In this document: positions 25,139 through 33,178 of the stretch, in pieces
How the letters are laid out: each line of letters starts with the position of its first letter
Numbering within the stretch: the first letter of the stretch is position 1
NCBI RefSeq assembly: GCF_021233055.1
Contig: NZ_CP089538.1
Coordinates: 663,501 to 727,500, forward strand
Direction of reading: 5' to 3'
Source of the DNA: Spirosoma oryzicola
GTDB taxonomy: Bacteria > Bacteroidota > Bacteroidia > Cytophagales > Spirosomataceae
DNA: 64,000 nt
Position numbers and translations under genes: made by a program
Notes under the pieces: model-generated
What the model saw: only the letters and a program-made list of their open reading frames with translations
What the model was told of the DNA's origin: nothing
Databases searched by the model: none

Positions 25139-25187
25139 CTAAAATCAGCGGGGGCATCTGATCATCAGATGCCCCCGCTGATTTTAG
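25139..25187. terminator. Perfect 23-bp-arm hairpin, bidirectional
   Basis: Arms at 25139-25161 and 25165-25187 are exact complements with a 3-base loop TCA. It sits midway between the convergent protease and M56 genes. The stem carries AAAA/TTTT at its base, so it can act on both strands. Confidence 0.8.
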
Positions 25188-25204
25188 GATACAGATAGCA
25201 CCGT

Positions 25205-26629
25205 TTACTTGGTAGTTATGGAAGCGGTACCTGTCTTACTGAAAACCTCTACGCGGGCTATTTTAGCGGGTGGAAATGCGTTGAATTCTTCTTTAGAAAC
25301 CTGTTTCCCATTGATCGAAAAGCGTGTAATCTCCACGGGTGCGCTGGCGGTTTTGCCGGGAACGGGCGGTGGGGGCGGGGGAAGGGCCGCCCCGGCGGTT
25401 GACTTATCGGAATCTTCCAACTGAAAATTAATGGGTAGGTTGAACTTCACATTCACGGGCTTACCCGACTGCATGGCAGGCTTCCAGTTAGGCATCTGAC
25501 TGATAACACGCATTGCTTCTTCGTCCGCGCCGTGACCAATGCCTTTATCCAGTTTCACATCCGTAATCTCACCGGTTTTGGTGACAATAAAACTCACAAA
25601 CACTTTACCTTGTGCTTTGGCTTTCTGGGCAGATTCGGGATATTTTAAATTTTGACCCAGATACTCAAAAAGCTTATTTCTCCCACCCGGAAACTCAGGT
25701 GAGTTCTCTACTGCTGTAAAGACTTCGCCCTCTACTTTTACTGGCTTTCGAGCCGACGAAGTAGTTGCTGCCGTTTGGGGCAGCTCTTGTTCCGACTGCG
25801 TACACATGGTTAGCAGAGCGGCCAGGGGGAGCGTCAGGGCATAGCCGAGTAACGCCCGGTGGTTGGATGCGGGTTTTTGTAGCATAATAATCCGTTGTTT
25901 AAGGGTTGATTTAGAGACAAAAGGAGTAATTAACGTTGTTGCTGGTACGTTGAGCGCATAAGCGACCAACTGTTGTGGGTAGTCGGGTTGTGGTGTTTTC
26001 AGTACGGCCCGATCCGCCAGAAATTCATGGACTTCCTGTAAGCTGTGCTTGTAAAGCCGCAAAACCGGATTGAACCAGAAGGCTGCTTGTACAAGCTCGA
26101 TCAGCAGAATGTCGAGGGTGTGGCGCTGCTGGATGTGAGCTTGCTCGTGGCGGAGAAGGGCATCGGGCGGAGTTTGGGCATCGGTTTGGTTTAGAACCAG
26201 GTAGCGACCGAAAGAGAACGACGGTGATACATCATCAGTTAGACGTACAAGGGTAAATTGCGACCCCTTTTGCGGAATCCCGCTTTTGATGAGCCGCAGC
26301 ACGGAACGCACTTTCAAGGTCAGTCGAATCAGCATCGCTCCAACGCCTAATCCATACATCAGCCAAAGCCATTGATCGATGGTTAGCGTGTTGGTTTGGG
26401 TTGAGCGCGAGCCAACCGTAAAGGCCGGTAATCGAAGGGTTTCTATGGGTAATCCCTCCGTTCCGCCGGGTAGCCTGACGAGGGGCAGCACCAGCGAAAG
26501 CACAAGTGAACTCAGCAGATAAGCCCGATTCAGGCCGAAGAAGGTGTTCCGGCGCAGTAATAGCCGGTAGCAGCCGTAGAACAAAAGCATGTACAGGCTG
26601 GAGACGAGAAAATAGGGAAGACCGCTCAT
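25205..26629 (-). CDS. M56 (BlaR1-like) metallopeptidase with TonB C-terminal domain
   Basis: Membrane sensor-protease of 474 residues. Four hydrophobic spans are visible at about 5-25, 36-52, 86-105 and near 258-280. The zinc motif is HEQAH at 161-165 in the cytoplasmic loop, as in BlaR1/MecR1, whose peptidases remove the BlaI/MecI repressor. The periplasmic part carries a TonB C-terminal domain (about 305-390: EFPGGRNKLFEYLGQNLKYP, GKVFVSFIVTKTGEI) instead of the penicillin-binding sensor domain, followed by a Pro stretch and a short tail. Its start overlaps the upstream M56 gene by four bases (ATGA), so the three genes form one translationally coupled operon with blaI first. The signal sensed is unknown. 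Confidence 0.9.
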   Translation of the reverse strand: MSGLPYFLVSSLYMLLFYGCYRLLLRRNTFFGLNRAYLLSSLVLSLVLPLVRLPGGTEGLPIETLRLPAFTVGSRSTQTNTLTIDQWLWLMYGLGVGAMLIRLTLKVRSVLRLIKSGIPQKGSQFTLVRLTDDVSPSFSFGRYLVLNQTDAQTPPDALLRHEQAHIQQRHTLDILLIELVQAAFWFNPVLRLYKHSLQEVHEFLADRAVLKTPQPDYPQQLVAYALNVPATTLITPFVSKSTLKQRIIMLQKPASNHRALLGYALTLPLAALLTMCTQSEQELPQTAATTSSARKPVKVEGEVFTAVENSPEFPGGRNKLFEYLGQNLKYPESAQKAKAQGKVFVSFIVTKTGEITDVKLDKGIGHGADEEAMRVISQMPNWKPAMQSGKPVNVKFNLPINFQLEDSDKSTAGAALPPPPPPVPGKTASAPVEITRFSINGKQVSKEEFNAFPPAKIARVEVFSKTGTASITTK

Positions 26630-28512
26630 TGCTTTTTCGTGGTTATGATGACGACGCCATTTCTACCTTTTTCGCCATACTGTGCTATGGCTGATGCGTC
26701 TCTCAAGGCGTCAATACTGTTGATCGTTTTACGGTCCATTGATGCCAGTGTGTCGCCCGAAACCTCCACGCCATCCAGTATGTAAAGCGGTCCGGGGCCT
26801 AGCTGGCCGAGCGGGCCTCTACCCCGAATGGTTATGGTGCTTGCTTGTTTCCGACCCGTATCGGGCGGTGTCGAAAAGCTAACGATCGGTTTGTGAGCAG
26901 GATCACCAGTGTTTAGTTGTCCTGTTCGCTTGTCTTCATTCTTTTCCAGCGCAAAGCGAATCGGGAGCTGATAACGCACGGCCACGGCTTTGCCATTCTG
27001 TTTCGCCGGAATCCAGTTGGGCATTCGACTGACGACCCGCATCGCTTCTTCTTCGCAGCCCCCACCAATACGCGCCATGTTTTTGTTTACGCTGGCTTCG
27101 CTGATTGCCCCCGTTGGTAATACGGTAAACAAGACATACACGTCGCCTTCGATACCAGCTGCTTTGGCTTTGGCCGGGTATCGCAGGTTGTGAGCAACGT
27201 ACTGCATTAACCCCGGAATGCCCGTTGGAAAGATGGCTTTTTCTTCAACGGCGGTGTATACTTTTCCGTTAATGGTTTGGGAGGATGGAGGGGTAACCAG
27301 CGGCATGGCCGGATTAGGCTTGATCGCTCTGTACATAGCCGTTGCACCCATTGCTGGTAGCTCGTCTTCCATAATCGCCGTTAGCGTATGATTCATCGTC
27401 AGTGTGTTACGTCGAATACGGTGGCTAAGCGCGTCTAGTCGCAAGACGTCCGTTCGGTAGCCGAGGTAACTATAGGCCAGTTGCGATGACTTTGGTACGT
27501 TGGCGATTGTGTAGTATCCGTTCCGGTCGGTTATTGTGCCTTTACCTGTGCTGCCCACGCCGACATGACTACCCACCAGCGGTTTTCCCAATACGTTTGT
27601 CACCCGGCCAGATACGGTGATTGTCTCGTCTGTTGCCTGATGCACGACCGCTTCGATCTGCTTCTGTGCCGTGGTCATGGCCAGCAAGGTAAGCGCCAGT
27701 GGTAGAATCAGGACGTACTTGCCCAGAGCCCAGCGCGTAGTGGCCTGACGATGCAGCATCTGAATCCGCTGTTTCAGCAGCGATGGATTAAAGAAGCCAT
27801 TGGTGAGTGGACTCGGTTGCAGTCCAAAGCTGTATTCGACCAGAAAATGGGCGTAGCGGGTGGGTTGATCCGCGTGTTGATCGGCGGTGAATTCGTGCAC
27901 TTGCCGAAGCATACGATCAAGCAGCCACAAGGCGGGACACGCCCAGAATACGATTCGTAGCAGGGCCAAACTCATAACGTCGATACTGTGCTGTTGCCGG
28001 ACGTGGATCAGCTCATGCTTTAGAATCTGGTCATTGGCCCGGTCGGCTGGGTTCAGGATGATGAACCGAAAAAACGAGAACGTTGGCGTCGTTGCGTCGT
28101 TTATTTCTACCAGCGTATAGCCGTCACGCACTTGCCGGGGAGCGCGTCGTATGAGTAGCAGCAGGCTCCTGATCTGGATAATTAACCGAGTCAATAAACC
28201 GAAGGCCACCAGCGCGTAGGCCAGCCTTCCCCATAATTCCCAGTCCAGTCCGGTCTCTGCTACCGATGGACTTGCTTCGACTGCGGGAGGGGTTGCCAGT
28301 GGAATGGTAAGAACGCCAGTTGGAACCGGTAACTCCTCAACGGTCTGCGTGGGTAGACTTACGAGCGGTAAGGCCAGGGTTAATAGCACCGAGACCAGTA
28401 AATACGCCCGGTTCAATCCAAAAAACGTATGTCGGCGCAGCAATAACCAGTAGCAGCTCGCAAAGAGCAAGCCGTAGAGGTTGGCTTTTAGGAAATAGTC
28501 GAGGGCGGTCAT
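26626..28512 (-). CDS. M56 (BlaR1-like) metallopeptidase with TonB and plug-like domains
   Basis: A 628-residue paralogue of the next gene. Membrane spans at about 7-25, 36-52, 97-120 and 262-282; zinc motif HELIH at 166-170. Outside the membrane it carries a carboxypeptidase-regulatory-like domain (VSGRVTNVLGKPLVGSHV, about 297-365), a TonB C-terminal domain (about 425-520) and a C-terminal segment (about 560-628) with GPLYILDGVEV and SIDALRDASAIAQYGEKGRNGVVIITTK, which is the core of a SusC plug domain. It overlaps both blaI and the second M56 gene by four bases. The likely role is signal-dependent cleavage of the BlaI-type repressor, but what the TonB/plug pieces bind is unknown. Confidence 0.9.
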   Translation of the reverse strand: MTALDYFLKANLYGLLFASCYWLLLRRHTFFGLNRAYLLVSVLLTLALPLVSLPTQTVEELPVPTGVLTIPLATPPAVEASPSVAETGLDWELWGRLAYALVAFGLLTRLIIQIRSLLLLIRRAPRQVRDGYTLVEINDATTPTFSFFRFIILNPADRANDQILKHELIHVRQQHSIDVMSLALLRIVFWACPALWLLDRMLRQVHEFTADQHADQPTRYAHFLVEYSFGLQPSPLTNGFFNPSLLKQRIQMLHRQATTRWALGKYVLILPLALTLLAMTTAQKQIEAVVHQATDETITVSGRVTNVLGKPLVGSHVGVGSTGKGTITDRNGYYTIANVPKSSQLAYSYLGYRTDVLRLDALSHRIRRNTLTMNHTLTAIMEDELPAMGATAMYRAIKPNPAMPLVTPPSSQTINGKVYTAVEEKAIFPTGIPGLMQYVAHNLRYPAKAKAAGIEGDVYVLFTVLPTGAISEASVNKNMARIGGGCEEEAMRVVSRMPNWIPAKQNGKAVAVRYQLPIRFALEKNEDKRTGQLNTGDPAHKPIVSFSTPPDTGRKQASTITIRGRGPLGQLGPGPLYILDGVEVSGDTLASMDRKTINSIDALRDASAIAQYGEKGRNGVVIITTKKQ

Positions 28513-28880
28513 TGATCTTTCTTTTTGTTTAGGAGGTTAATGATCTCGTCGGCTTCCGAAAGACTGATGTTTTTATCCTGAACGAAAAAGGAAACCAGCT
28601 TTTTAAGCGAATTATCGAAGTAGTTCGCCATCAATTGCTCGGTCTGAAAACGGCGGTATTCCTCTTCCGTGATGAGCGGATAGTACTCATGCGTTTTTCC
28701 GTATGCCGTGTAGCCTACCAACTCCTTTTTTTCCAGAATGCGAATAATGGTCGAGACGGTATTATAGGCTGGTTTAGGTTCGGGCAATTCGGCAAGCACG
28801 TCTTTGACAAAACCTTTTTTGAGTTGCCATAAGACGCGCATAATCTCTTCTTCGGCTTTGGTGAGTTCTCGGAGCTGCAT
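28509..28880 (-). CDS. BlaI/MecI/CopY-family transcriptional repressor
   Basis: A 123-residue winged-helix repressor. The DNA-binding part is residues 1-75 (LTKAEEEIMRVLWQLKKGFVKDVLAEL, NTVSTIIRILEKKELVGY), the C-terminal helices form the dimer and hold the region normally cut by the M56 partner. It overlaps the downstream M56 gene by four bases. Two near-identical dyads ACTAATGATTTAGT and ACTAATGTATTAGT lie upstream across the predicted promoter, so it very probably represses its own operon. Beta-lactam resistance is not implied: no beta-lactamase or PBP gene is present. Confidence 0.93.
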   Translation of the reverse strand: MQLRELTKAEEEIMRVLWQLKKGFVKDVLAELPEPKPAYNTVSTIIRILEKKELVGYTAYGKTHEYYPLITEEEYRRFQTEQLMANYFDNSLKKLVSFFVQDKNISLSEADEIINLLNKKKDQ

Positions 28881-28918
28881 AGAATTAGGTGGAGTGCTGT
28901 TGGCTGCTGAAAATTATG

Positions 28919-28952
28919 ACTAATGATTTAGTTTTACAACTAATGTATTAGT
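28919..28952. promoter_or_regulatory. Tandem BlaI-type operators
   Basis: Two 14-base sites, 28919-28932 (ACTAATGATTTAGT, one mismatch from a dyad) and 28939-28952 (ACTAATGTATTAGT, perfect dyad), start exactly 20 bases apart, so bound dimers would lie on the same DNA face. They resemble the dyad operators of BlaI/MecI repressors. Confidence 0.75.
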
Positions 28953-28965
28953 TATATTGTTCAAA
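28935..28965 (-). promoter_or_regulatory. Predicted promoter of the blaI-M56-M56 operon
   Basis: On the minus strand a TTTG box (28962-28965) is followed after 19 bases by TAGTTGTA (28935-28942), a partial match to TAnnTTTG. The operators overlap the -7 box and the expected start point. Confidence 0.45.
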
Positions 28966-29071
28966 AAAAAGAACAGCCCGAAAAGACTGTTTAGAAATTA
29001 GTTGTTCTGACTACTGTGGAATCTTTCGCCAAAGCGACAAAAAAGAAGGCAAAAGCCCTGATGGTAAGTAG

Positions 29072-29115
29072 CTTCTACCGCTTGCTGGTCTGTCTAGCCG
29101 GGCAAGCGGTAGAAG
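29072..29115. repeat. 14-bp-arm inverted repeat downstream of treZ
   Basis: Perfect arms at 29072-29085 and 29102-29115 around a 16-base loop, between the 3' end of the minus-strand trehalohydrolase gene (29131) and the blaI promoter region. It may end the trehalohydrolase transcript. Confidence 0.6.
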
Positions 29116-29130
29116 TAGTGATGCTTTCTC

Positions 29131-30978
29131 TTAAAGCGTTTCGCCACTATTCGTGTAAATCAGAATCGACTCGGCCTGTACCAAAACTGACGCATCACCC
29201 GACAATTCGAGAGGTGACGCCAACGGACCGGCCCACTGCGGAGAAGCCGAATCGATCAGAACTTTCCAGGGCCGGATGCTTGCCGGTAGCACAAGCGGTG
29301 CCGGCTGCGATGAGAAGTTCATGAGGCAAACAACGGCGACATCGGGCGTGTGCTGGCGGAGCAGGCAGAGTGTATTTTTTCTTTCGTCCATGATGACCGC
29401 TACAGATTCGCGGTTTGGGTGTCGCAACGACGATTGCTTGCGAAGGGCCAGTAGCGTTTGGTAGTACCGGAAAAGAATCCGATGCGGTTCCTGGTTCAGC
29501 CGCTCCCAGTTTAGTTTAGATCGTTCGAAGGTCTGTTCGGCTTGGGGGTCGGGTGCTTCCTGCGACGTTTGAAAAGCGGCAAATTCCCGCTTACGGCCCT
29601 GCCGCACCGCTTCGATCAGCGCTGGATCAGAATGGCTAACAAAGTATAAGAACGGATTCAATTCACCCCATTCTTCGCCCATGAACAGCATTGGCAGGTA
29701 CGGACTGCTGAGTACCGCTCCGGCCATGAGCTTTTGCATCGAAAAACTAACCAGCTCACTGGGTCGTTCACCGAGCATACGGTTACCGATCTGGTCGTGA
29801 TTTTGGGAGAAAACAACAAACTGTCGGCCTGGATGGCTGATCGTTGTTTTGCCAACAATTTTGGCGCGTCGGGGCATGTACACCCCATCGTACACGTAGG
29901 CATCGCGAAAGGATTTAGCGAGGTGCTCGATACCGTTGTAGTCGGCGTAGTAGCCGCTGCGTTCGCCCCCCGCTGTTACCCGTAACGCGTGGTGGAATTC
30001 GTCGTTCCACTGGGCATCCATCCCGTAGCCATCGTTGGCGATGGGCTGAATGAACCGCGTTTCGTTCTGATCGGACTCGATAATCAGGTAATGCCGTTGT
30101 CCCGTTTGCTGCGATAACTCATCGACGTACTGCCGAATCTCGCGGAGAATGTGTAATGCACTCTCGTCACGAATCGCATGAACGGCATCCAGTCGTAAAG
30201 CGTCAATGTGAAAATCGCGGAACCACATCAGCACGTTTTCGATGAAATAACGCCGGACGCTATCACTGTAATCGTCGTCGAAGTTAAGCGCATCGCCCCA
30301 GGGGGTCCGGTGTTTATTGGTGAAGTAAGGCCCGTAATCCGTGAGATAATTGCCTTCGGGTCCAATGTGATTGTACACCACATCGAGCACAACGGCCAAC
30401 CCTTTCCGGTGACAGGCATCAACCAGTTGTTGCAATCCGGCTGGACCACCGTACGAGTTCTGGACCGCGTAGGGGGAAACGCCATCGTAGCCCCAGTTGC
30501 GCGTACCGGGAAACTGAGCGACGGGCATGATTTCAATCGCATTAACGCCCAGTTCGACAAAGTAATCAAGCTTTGCTTCGATACCGGCGAACGTACCATC
30601 GGGTGTAAACGTACCCGTGTGCAGTTCATACAGCAGATAATCCTCCAACGGCAGGTTGTTCCATTCCGCATCCGTCCACGCAAACTGACTCGTATCAATC
30701 GCCTGCGACGGGCCATGAACGCCTTCTGGTTGGAACAAGGATGCCGGATCGGGCCGCTCGATTGTGTTGTTCAGGACAAATTTGTACGTGTCGCCGGGGT
30801 GTAGCTGCGTGGTTTTCGCTTGCCAGTAGTACCCGTTATTTTGCAGGGGAATAGCCGTATCTTGTTGACAAAGACGAAGGGAAACGGTTTTGGCCAGCGG
30901 TGCCCAAACCCGCACGGTCGCGCTGTCGGCTGCGAACGTAACGCCGAGGGTTCGTTGGTTTATCAATGACTCGTTCAT
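29131..30978 (-). CDS. treZ: Malto-oligosyltrehalose trehalohydrolase
   Basis: GH13 enzyme that releases trehalose from maltooligosyl-trehalose, cytoplasmic. From the ATG at 30978 (MNESLINQRT) it is 615 residues, the usual size. Residues about 10-100 are the N-terminal E-set domain (VRVWAPLAKTVSLRL), then the (beta/alpha)8 domain with YELHTGTFTPDGTF, VVYNHIGPEGNYL, nucleophile Asp264 in DALRLDAVHAIRD, acid Glu301 in LIIESDQNET, and FSQNHDQIGNR. The in-frame ATG at 31068 would add 30 unsupported residues. Its usual partner treY (maltooligosyltrehalose synthase) is not in the window. A nearby 7TMR-DISM kinase is on the same strand but separated by about 100 bases. Confidence 0.93.
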   Translation of the reverse strand: MNESLINQRTLGVTFAADSATVRVWAPLAKTVSLRLCQQDTAIPLQNNGYYWQAKTTQLHPGDTYKFVLNNTIERPDPASLFQPEGVHGPSQAIDTSQFAWTDAEWNNLPLEDYLLYELHTGTFTPDGTFAGIEAKLDYFVELGVNAIEIMPVAQFPGTRNWGYDGVSPYAVQNSYGGPAGLQQLVDACHRKGLAVVLDVVYNHIGPEGNYLTDYGPYFTNKHRTPWGDALNFDDDYSDSVRRYFIENVLMWFRDFHIDALRLDAVHAIRDESALHILREIRQYVDELSQQTGQRHYLIIESDQNETRFIQPIANDGYGMDAQWNDEFHHALRVTAGGERSGYYADYNGIEHLAKSFRDAYVYDGVYMPRRAKIVGKTTISHPGRQFVVFSQNHDQIGNRMLGERPSELVSFSMQKLMAGAVLSSPYLPMLFMGEEWGELNPFLYFVSHSDPALIEAVRQGRKREFAAFQTSQEAPDPQAEQTFERSKLNWERLNQEPHRILFRYYQTLLALRKQSSLRHPNRESVAVIMDERKNTLCLLRQHTPDVAVVCLMNFSSQPAPLVLPASIRPWKVLIDSASPQWAGPLASPLELSGDASVLVQAESILIYTNSGETL

Positions 30979-31077
30979 ACGTTGAGAATGGTGAAAATCA
31001 ATGCATCTAAGGATTAACAACCTACAAAGAGTATCTGTTAGCGTAATCGGCGAAAAACTCCATCCCACCGCCAGACG

Positions 31078-33051
31078 TTACGAAACAGCATCAACCGTTA
31101 CTTCAACCGTAGTACCTTCTTCGGCAAAAACGCGGAAGCTGCCGCCGAGTTCTTCCGCGCGGGTCTGCATGTTTCGCAACCCATAATGATGATCGGAAAC
31201 CGCTCCGTTCGCCCACGTAAAACCCCGACCATTGTCGTGAATACGCAGACTAATGCGGCCGCCCGCCAGAACCTGCAACCGTACCTTCGCCTGCGTGGCG
31301 TTGGCATGTTTGATCACATTGTTCAGGGCTTCCTGTACGATTCGGAAAAGATTCAAAACCTGCGTCGAGGTAAGCCGCTGCGCCTGCGTGCCCGTTACGA
31401 CCACATCGACGTGCAAACCGTCGGTTTCCTGCACGTAGCGGTTGATGTACTGATTGAGCCGCTCCGAAAATTCTTCAACCGTAAAGCTTTCCTGATGAAT
31501 CGCCCAGATTGTTTCGCGCAGGAGCTTGATGGCTTCGCGGGTGTAGCTGACAATGGTTCGCAACTGGTCAGACCACAATTGTCTATCCATGCTGGGCTGT
31601 TTTTCCGCCTGATCGCTGATGTGCGTGAGGTTGGTAACAACGAAAGCCAGATGAGCGCCCACGTTATCGTGCAGATCGCGGGCGATGCGCGTCTTTTCGA
31701 TTAACAGGCTGTTTTTCATCGCCAGTGTCTGAACCTCTGCTTCGTACGTTCGCTTCTGCTGGATGGTTCGTTCTTTGATGAGCCGCTCCGTCTGATCGCG
31801 ATTCATCTTGTAGCGGTACGCAAGGCCAACCGTCAGCACCAGCACTTCAAACAAGGCGGCTGGGGCATAATACATGAACTTGGCAACGGGCTCATACGTA
31901 GGCAAGAGGCCAAAATTGGCCAGAACCTGTCCAAGATTCAGGGTATAGAACGGCAGCACGGCAATAAGGTACAGCCAGGCTTCTTTAACGTGGTAGTTCC
32001 GAACGATGCTAATAACAATGTACGCGACAATGACCGGGACCGGAAACCAGTAAAAAATAGAAAACAGCCGAATTAGAAACAGTTCCAGCAGGGGCGAGTA
32101 AGGCGTAAAACGTTCGATGATAAGCGCTAACAGGCAGAAAACGCCACACCATAACACGACGGTACCGATCTTGTGCCAGCGGTAAGACGGTGTCCGGTAC
32201 AACGGCAGAAAGGTACGGACAAACAACAGCTGCGAATAAAAAAGAATGAGCGGGAACAAAAAATAAACGTTCTGCCGGGGTAGCCAGAATTGCTCGTCAA
32301 ACGCAAACTGATTCAGGAACCCATCGTTGATAATGAAAAAACCAACGAGGCCGAGTAAACAAAAGATGTATTTCGAATAAATACGGTCGAGCGTAATCAG
32401 AAAAAAGATGAAGCTCATGACGGCCACGAAGGCCAGCGTAAACAGGACCCCGCCCCAGAACAAATAGCTTTCCTGAAGCAGTGGTTCGTAAGCCGACGCG
32501 CGGATCAGTTCAAGCGGGACAATTTGCGTACCCCGTTGTTTGACCACACGCAGGTAAGCGGTGACGTTTTGGTGACCAGCTAGATTGATCGGAAACCAGT
32601 AATGCCGATGATTGAACGGGCGCCTGGCTGCGGGCGTTTTCCAGCCGATAACGGGAGAGGTCGAAAAAATCCGGTTCTGATCATCGACCAAGAAAAGCTG
32701 AAGCTCGTCGAAACACCAGAAATCGATTTCGGCCAGCCACCGTTGTTCTTCCGCCGACTTGTTCTGAACCCTAAACCGGAGCCAGGCCGGTTTTGCTACC
32801 TTCACCCCCGTGATAATACCAAAGTTAGGAACCGGCGTCGTGACCGGCTGAAATGTTGCAGTAATGACATCCTGAACCGACTTACGGGCTGACGAATCCC
32901 GGAAATAAGCCAACTTCCCCCGCAAGCTTATCTGATCATCGCTGGTTGATAGATCGACAACCGGCTGATGGCGTAAGGGTTGCCCCAACAGAGGCAACGT
33001 TGTTAGGCAAGCAGTCAGAAGACCAAAAAGTAATCGGCGAAAAGGACCCAT
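31078..33051 (-). CDS. 7TMR-DISM sensor histidine kinase (NarX/HPK7 type)
   Basis: A 657-residue membrane kinase. Signal peptide, then a 7TMR-DISM extracellular jelly-roll domain (about 40-180; carbohydrate-binding-like), seven hydrophobic spans (about 190-395), a coiled coil, then the HisKA_3 dimerisation helix with His461 in IARDLHDNVGAHL and a short HATPase_c with ALNNVIKHANATQA and the nucleotide-binding DNGRGF and GLRNM. Kinases of this kind normally phosphorylate LuxR-type response regulators, but none is encoded nearby, so it appears to be an orphan. The ligand is unknown; a carbohydrate signal is only suggested by the domain family. Confidence 0.92.
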   Translation of the reverse strand: MGPFRRLLFGLLTACLTTLPLLGQPLRHQPVVDLSTSDDQISLRGKLAYFRDSSARKSVQDVITATFQPVTTPVPNFGIITGVKVAKPAWLRFRVQNKSAEEQRWLAEIDFWCFDELQLFLVDDQNRIFSTSPVIGWKTPAARRPFNHRHYWFPINLAGHQNVTAYLRVVKQRGTQIVPLELIRASAYEPLLQESYLFWGGVLFTLAFVAVMSFIFFLITLDRIYSKYIFCLLGLVGFFIINDGFLNQFAFDEQFWLPRQNVYFLFPLILFYSQLLFVRTFLPLYRTPSYRWHKIGTVVLWCGVFCLLALIIERFTPYSPLLELFLIRLFSIFYWFPVPVIVAYIVISIVRNYHVKEAWLYLIAVLPFYTLNLGQVLANFGLLPTYEPVAKFMYYAPAALFEVLVLTVGLAYRYKMNRDQTERLIKERTIQQKRTYEAEVQTLAMKNSLLIEKTRIARDLHDNVGAHLAFVVTNLTHISDQAEKQPSMDRQLWSDQLRTIVSYTREAIKLLRETIWAIHQESFTVEEFSERLNQYINRYVQETDGLHVDVVVTGTQAQRLTSTQVLNLFRIVQEALNNVIKHANATQAKVRLQVLAGGRISLRIHDNGRGFTWANGAVSDHHYGLRNMQTRAEELGGSFRVFAEEGTTVEVTVDAVS

Positions 33052-33178
33052 TAGCGCTCTTGTCTGTCACTAAAGTAAAGCCTATTCGATTAGAAACAAA
33101 GTTCTCTAACTGCCTGCCTATGAGAAGATTTAATGAAGCTGATAGCTAATTGTACTATTTGGGTAGCCCAAAATGAAT

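Noticed and set aside
28919..28952. Beta-lactam resistance locus (blaI/blaR1)
   Set aside because: The regulator families match, but there is no beta-lactamase or alternative PBP gene, and the sensors lack a penicillin-binding domain.
29061..29120. Possible tRNA in the gap between treZ and blaI
   Set aside because: The 14-bp hairpin does not fold as a cloverleaf and lacks the T-loop GGTTCRA-type sequence and acceptor pairing.
30208..30804. Plus-strand frame of 198 residues opposite treZ
   Set aside because: Antisense to the treZ catalytic domain with its Asp and Glu residues; no independent signal.
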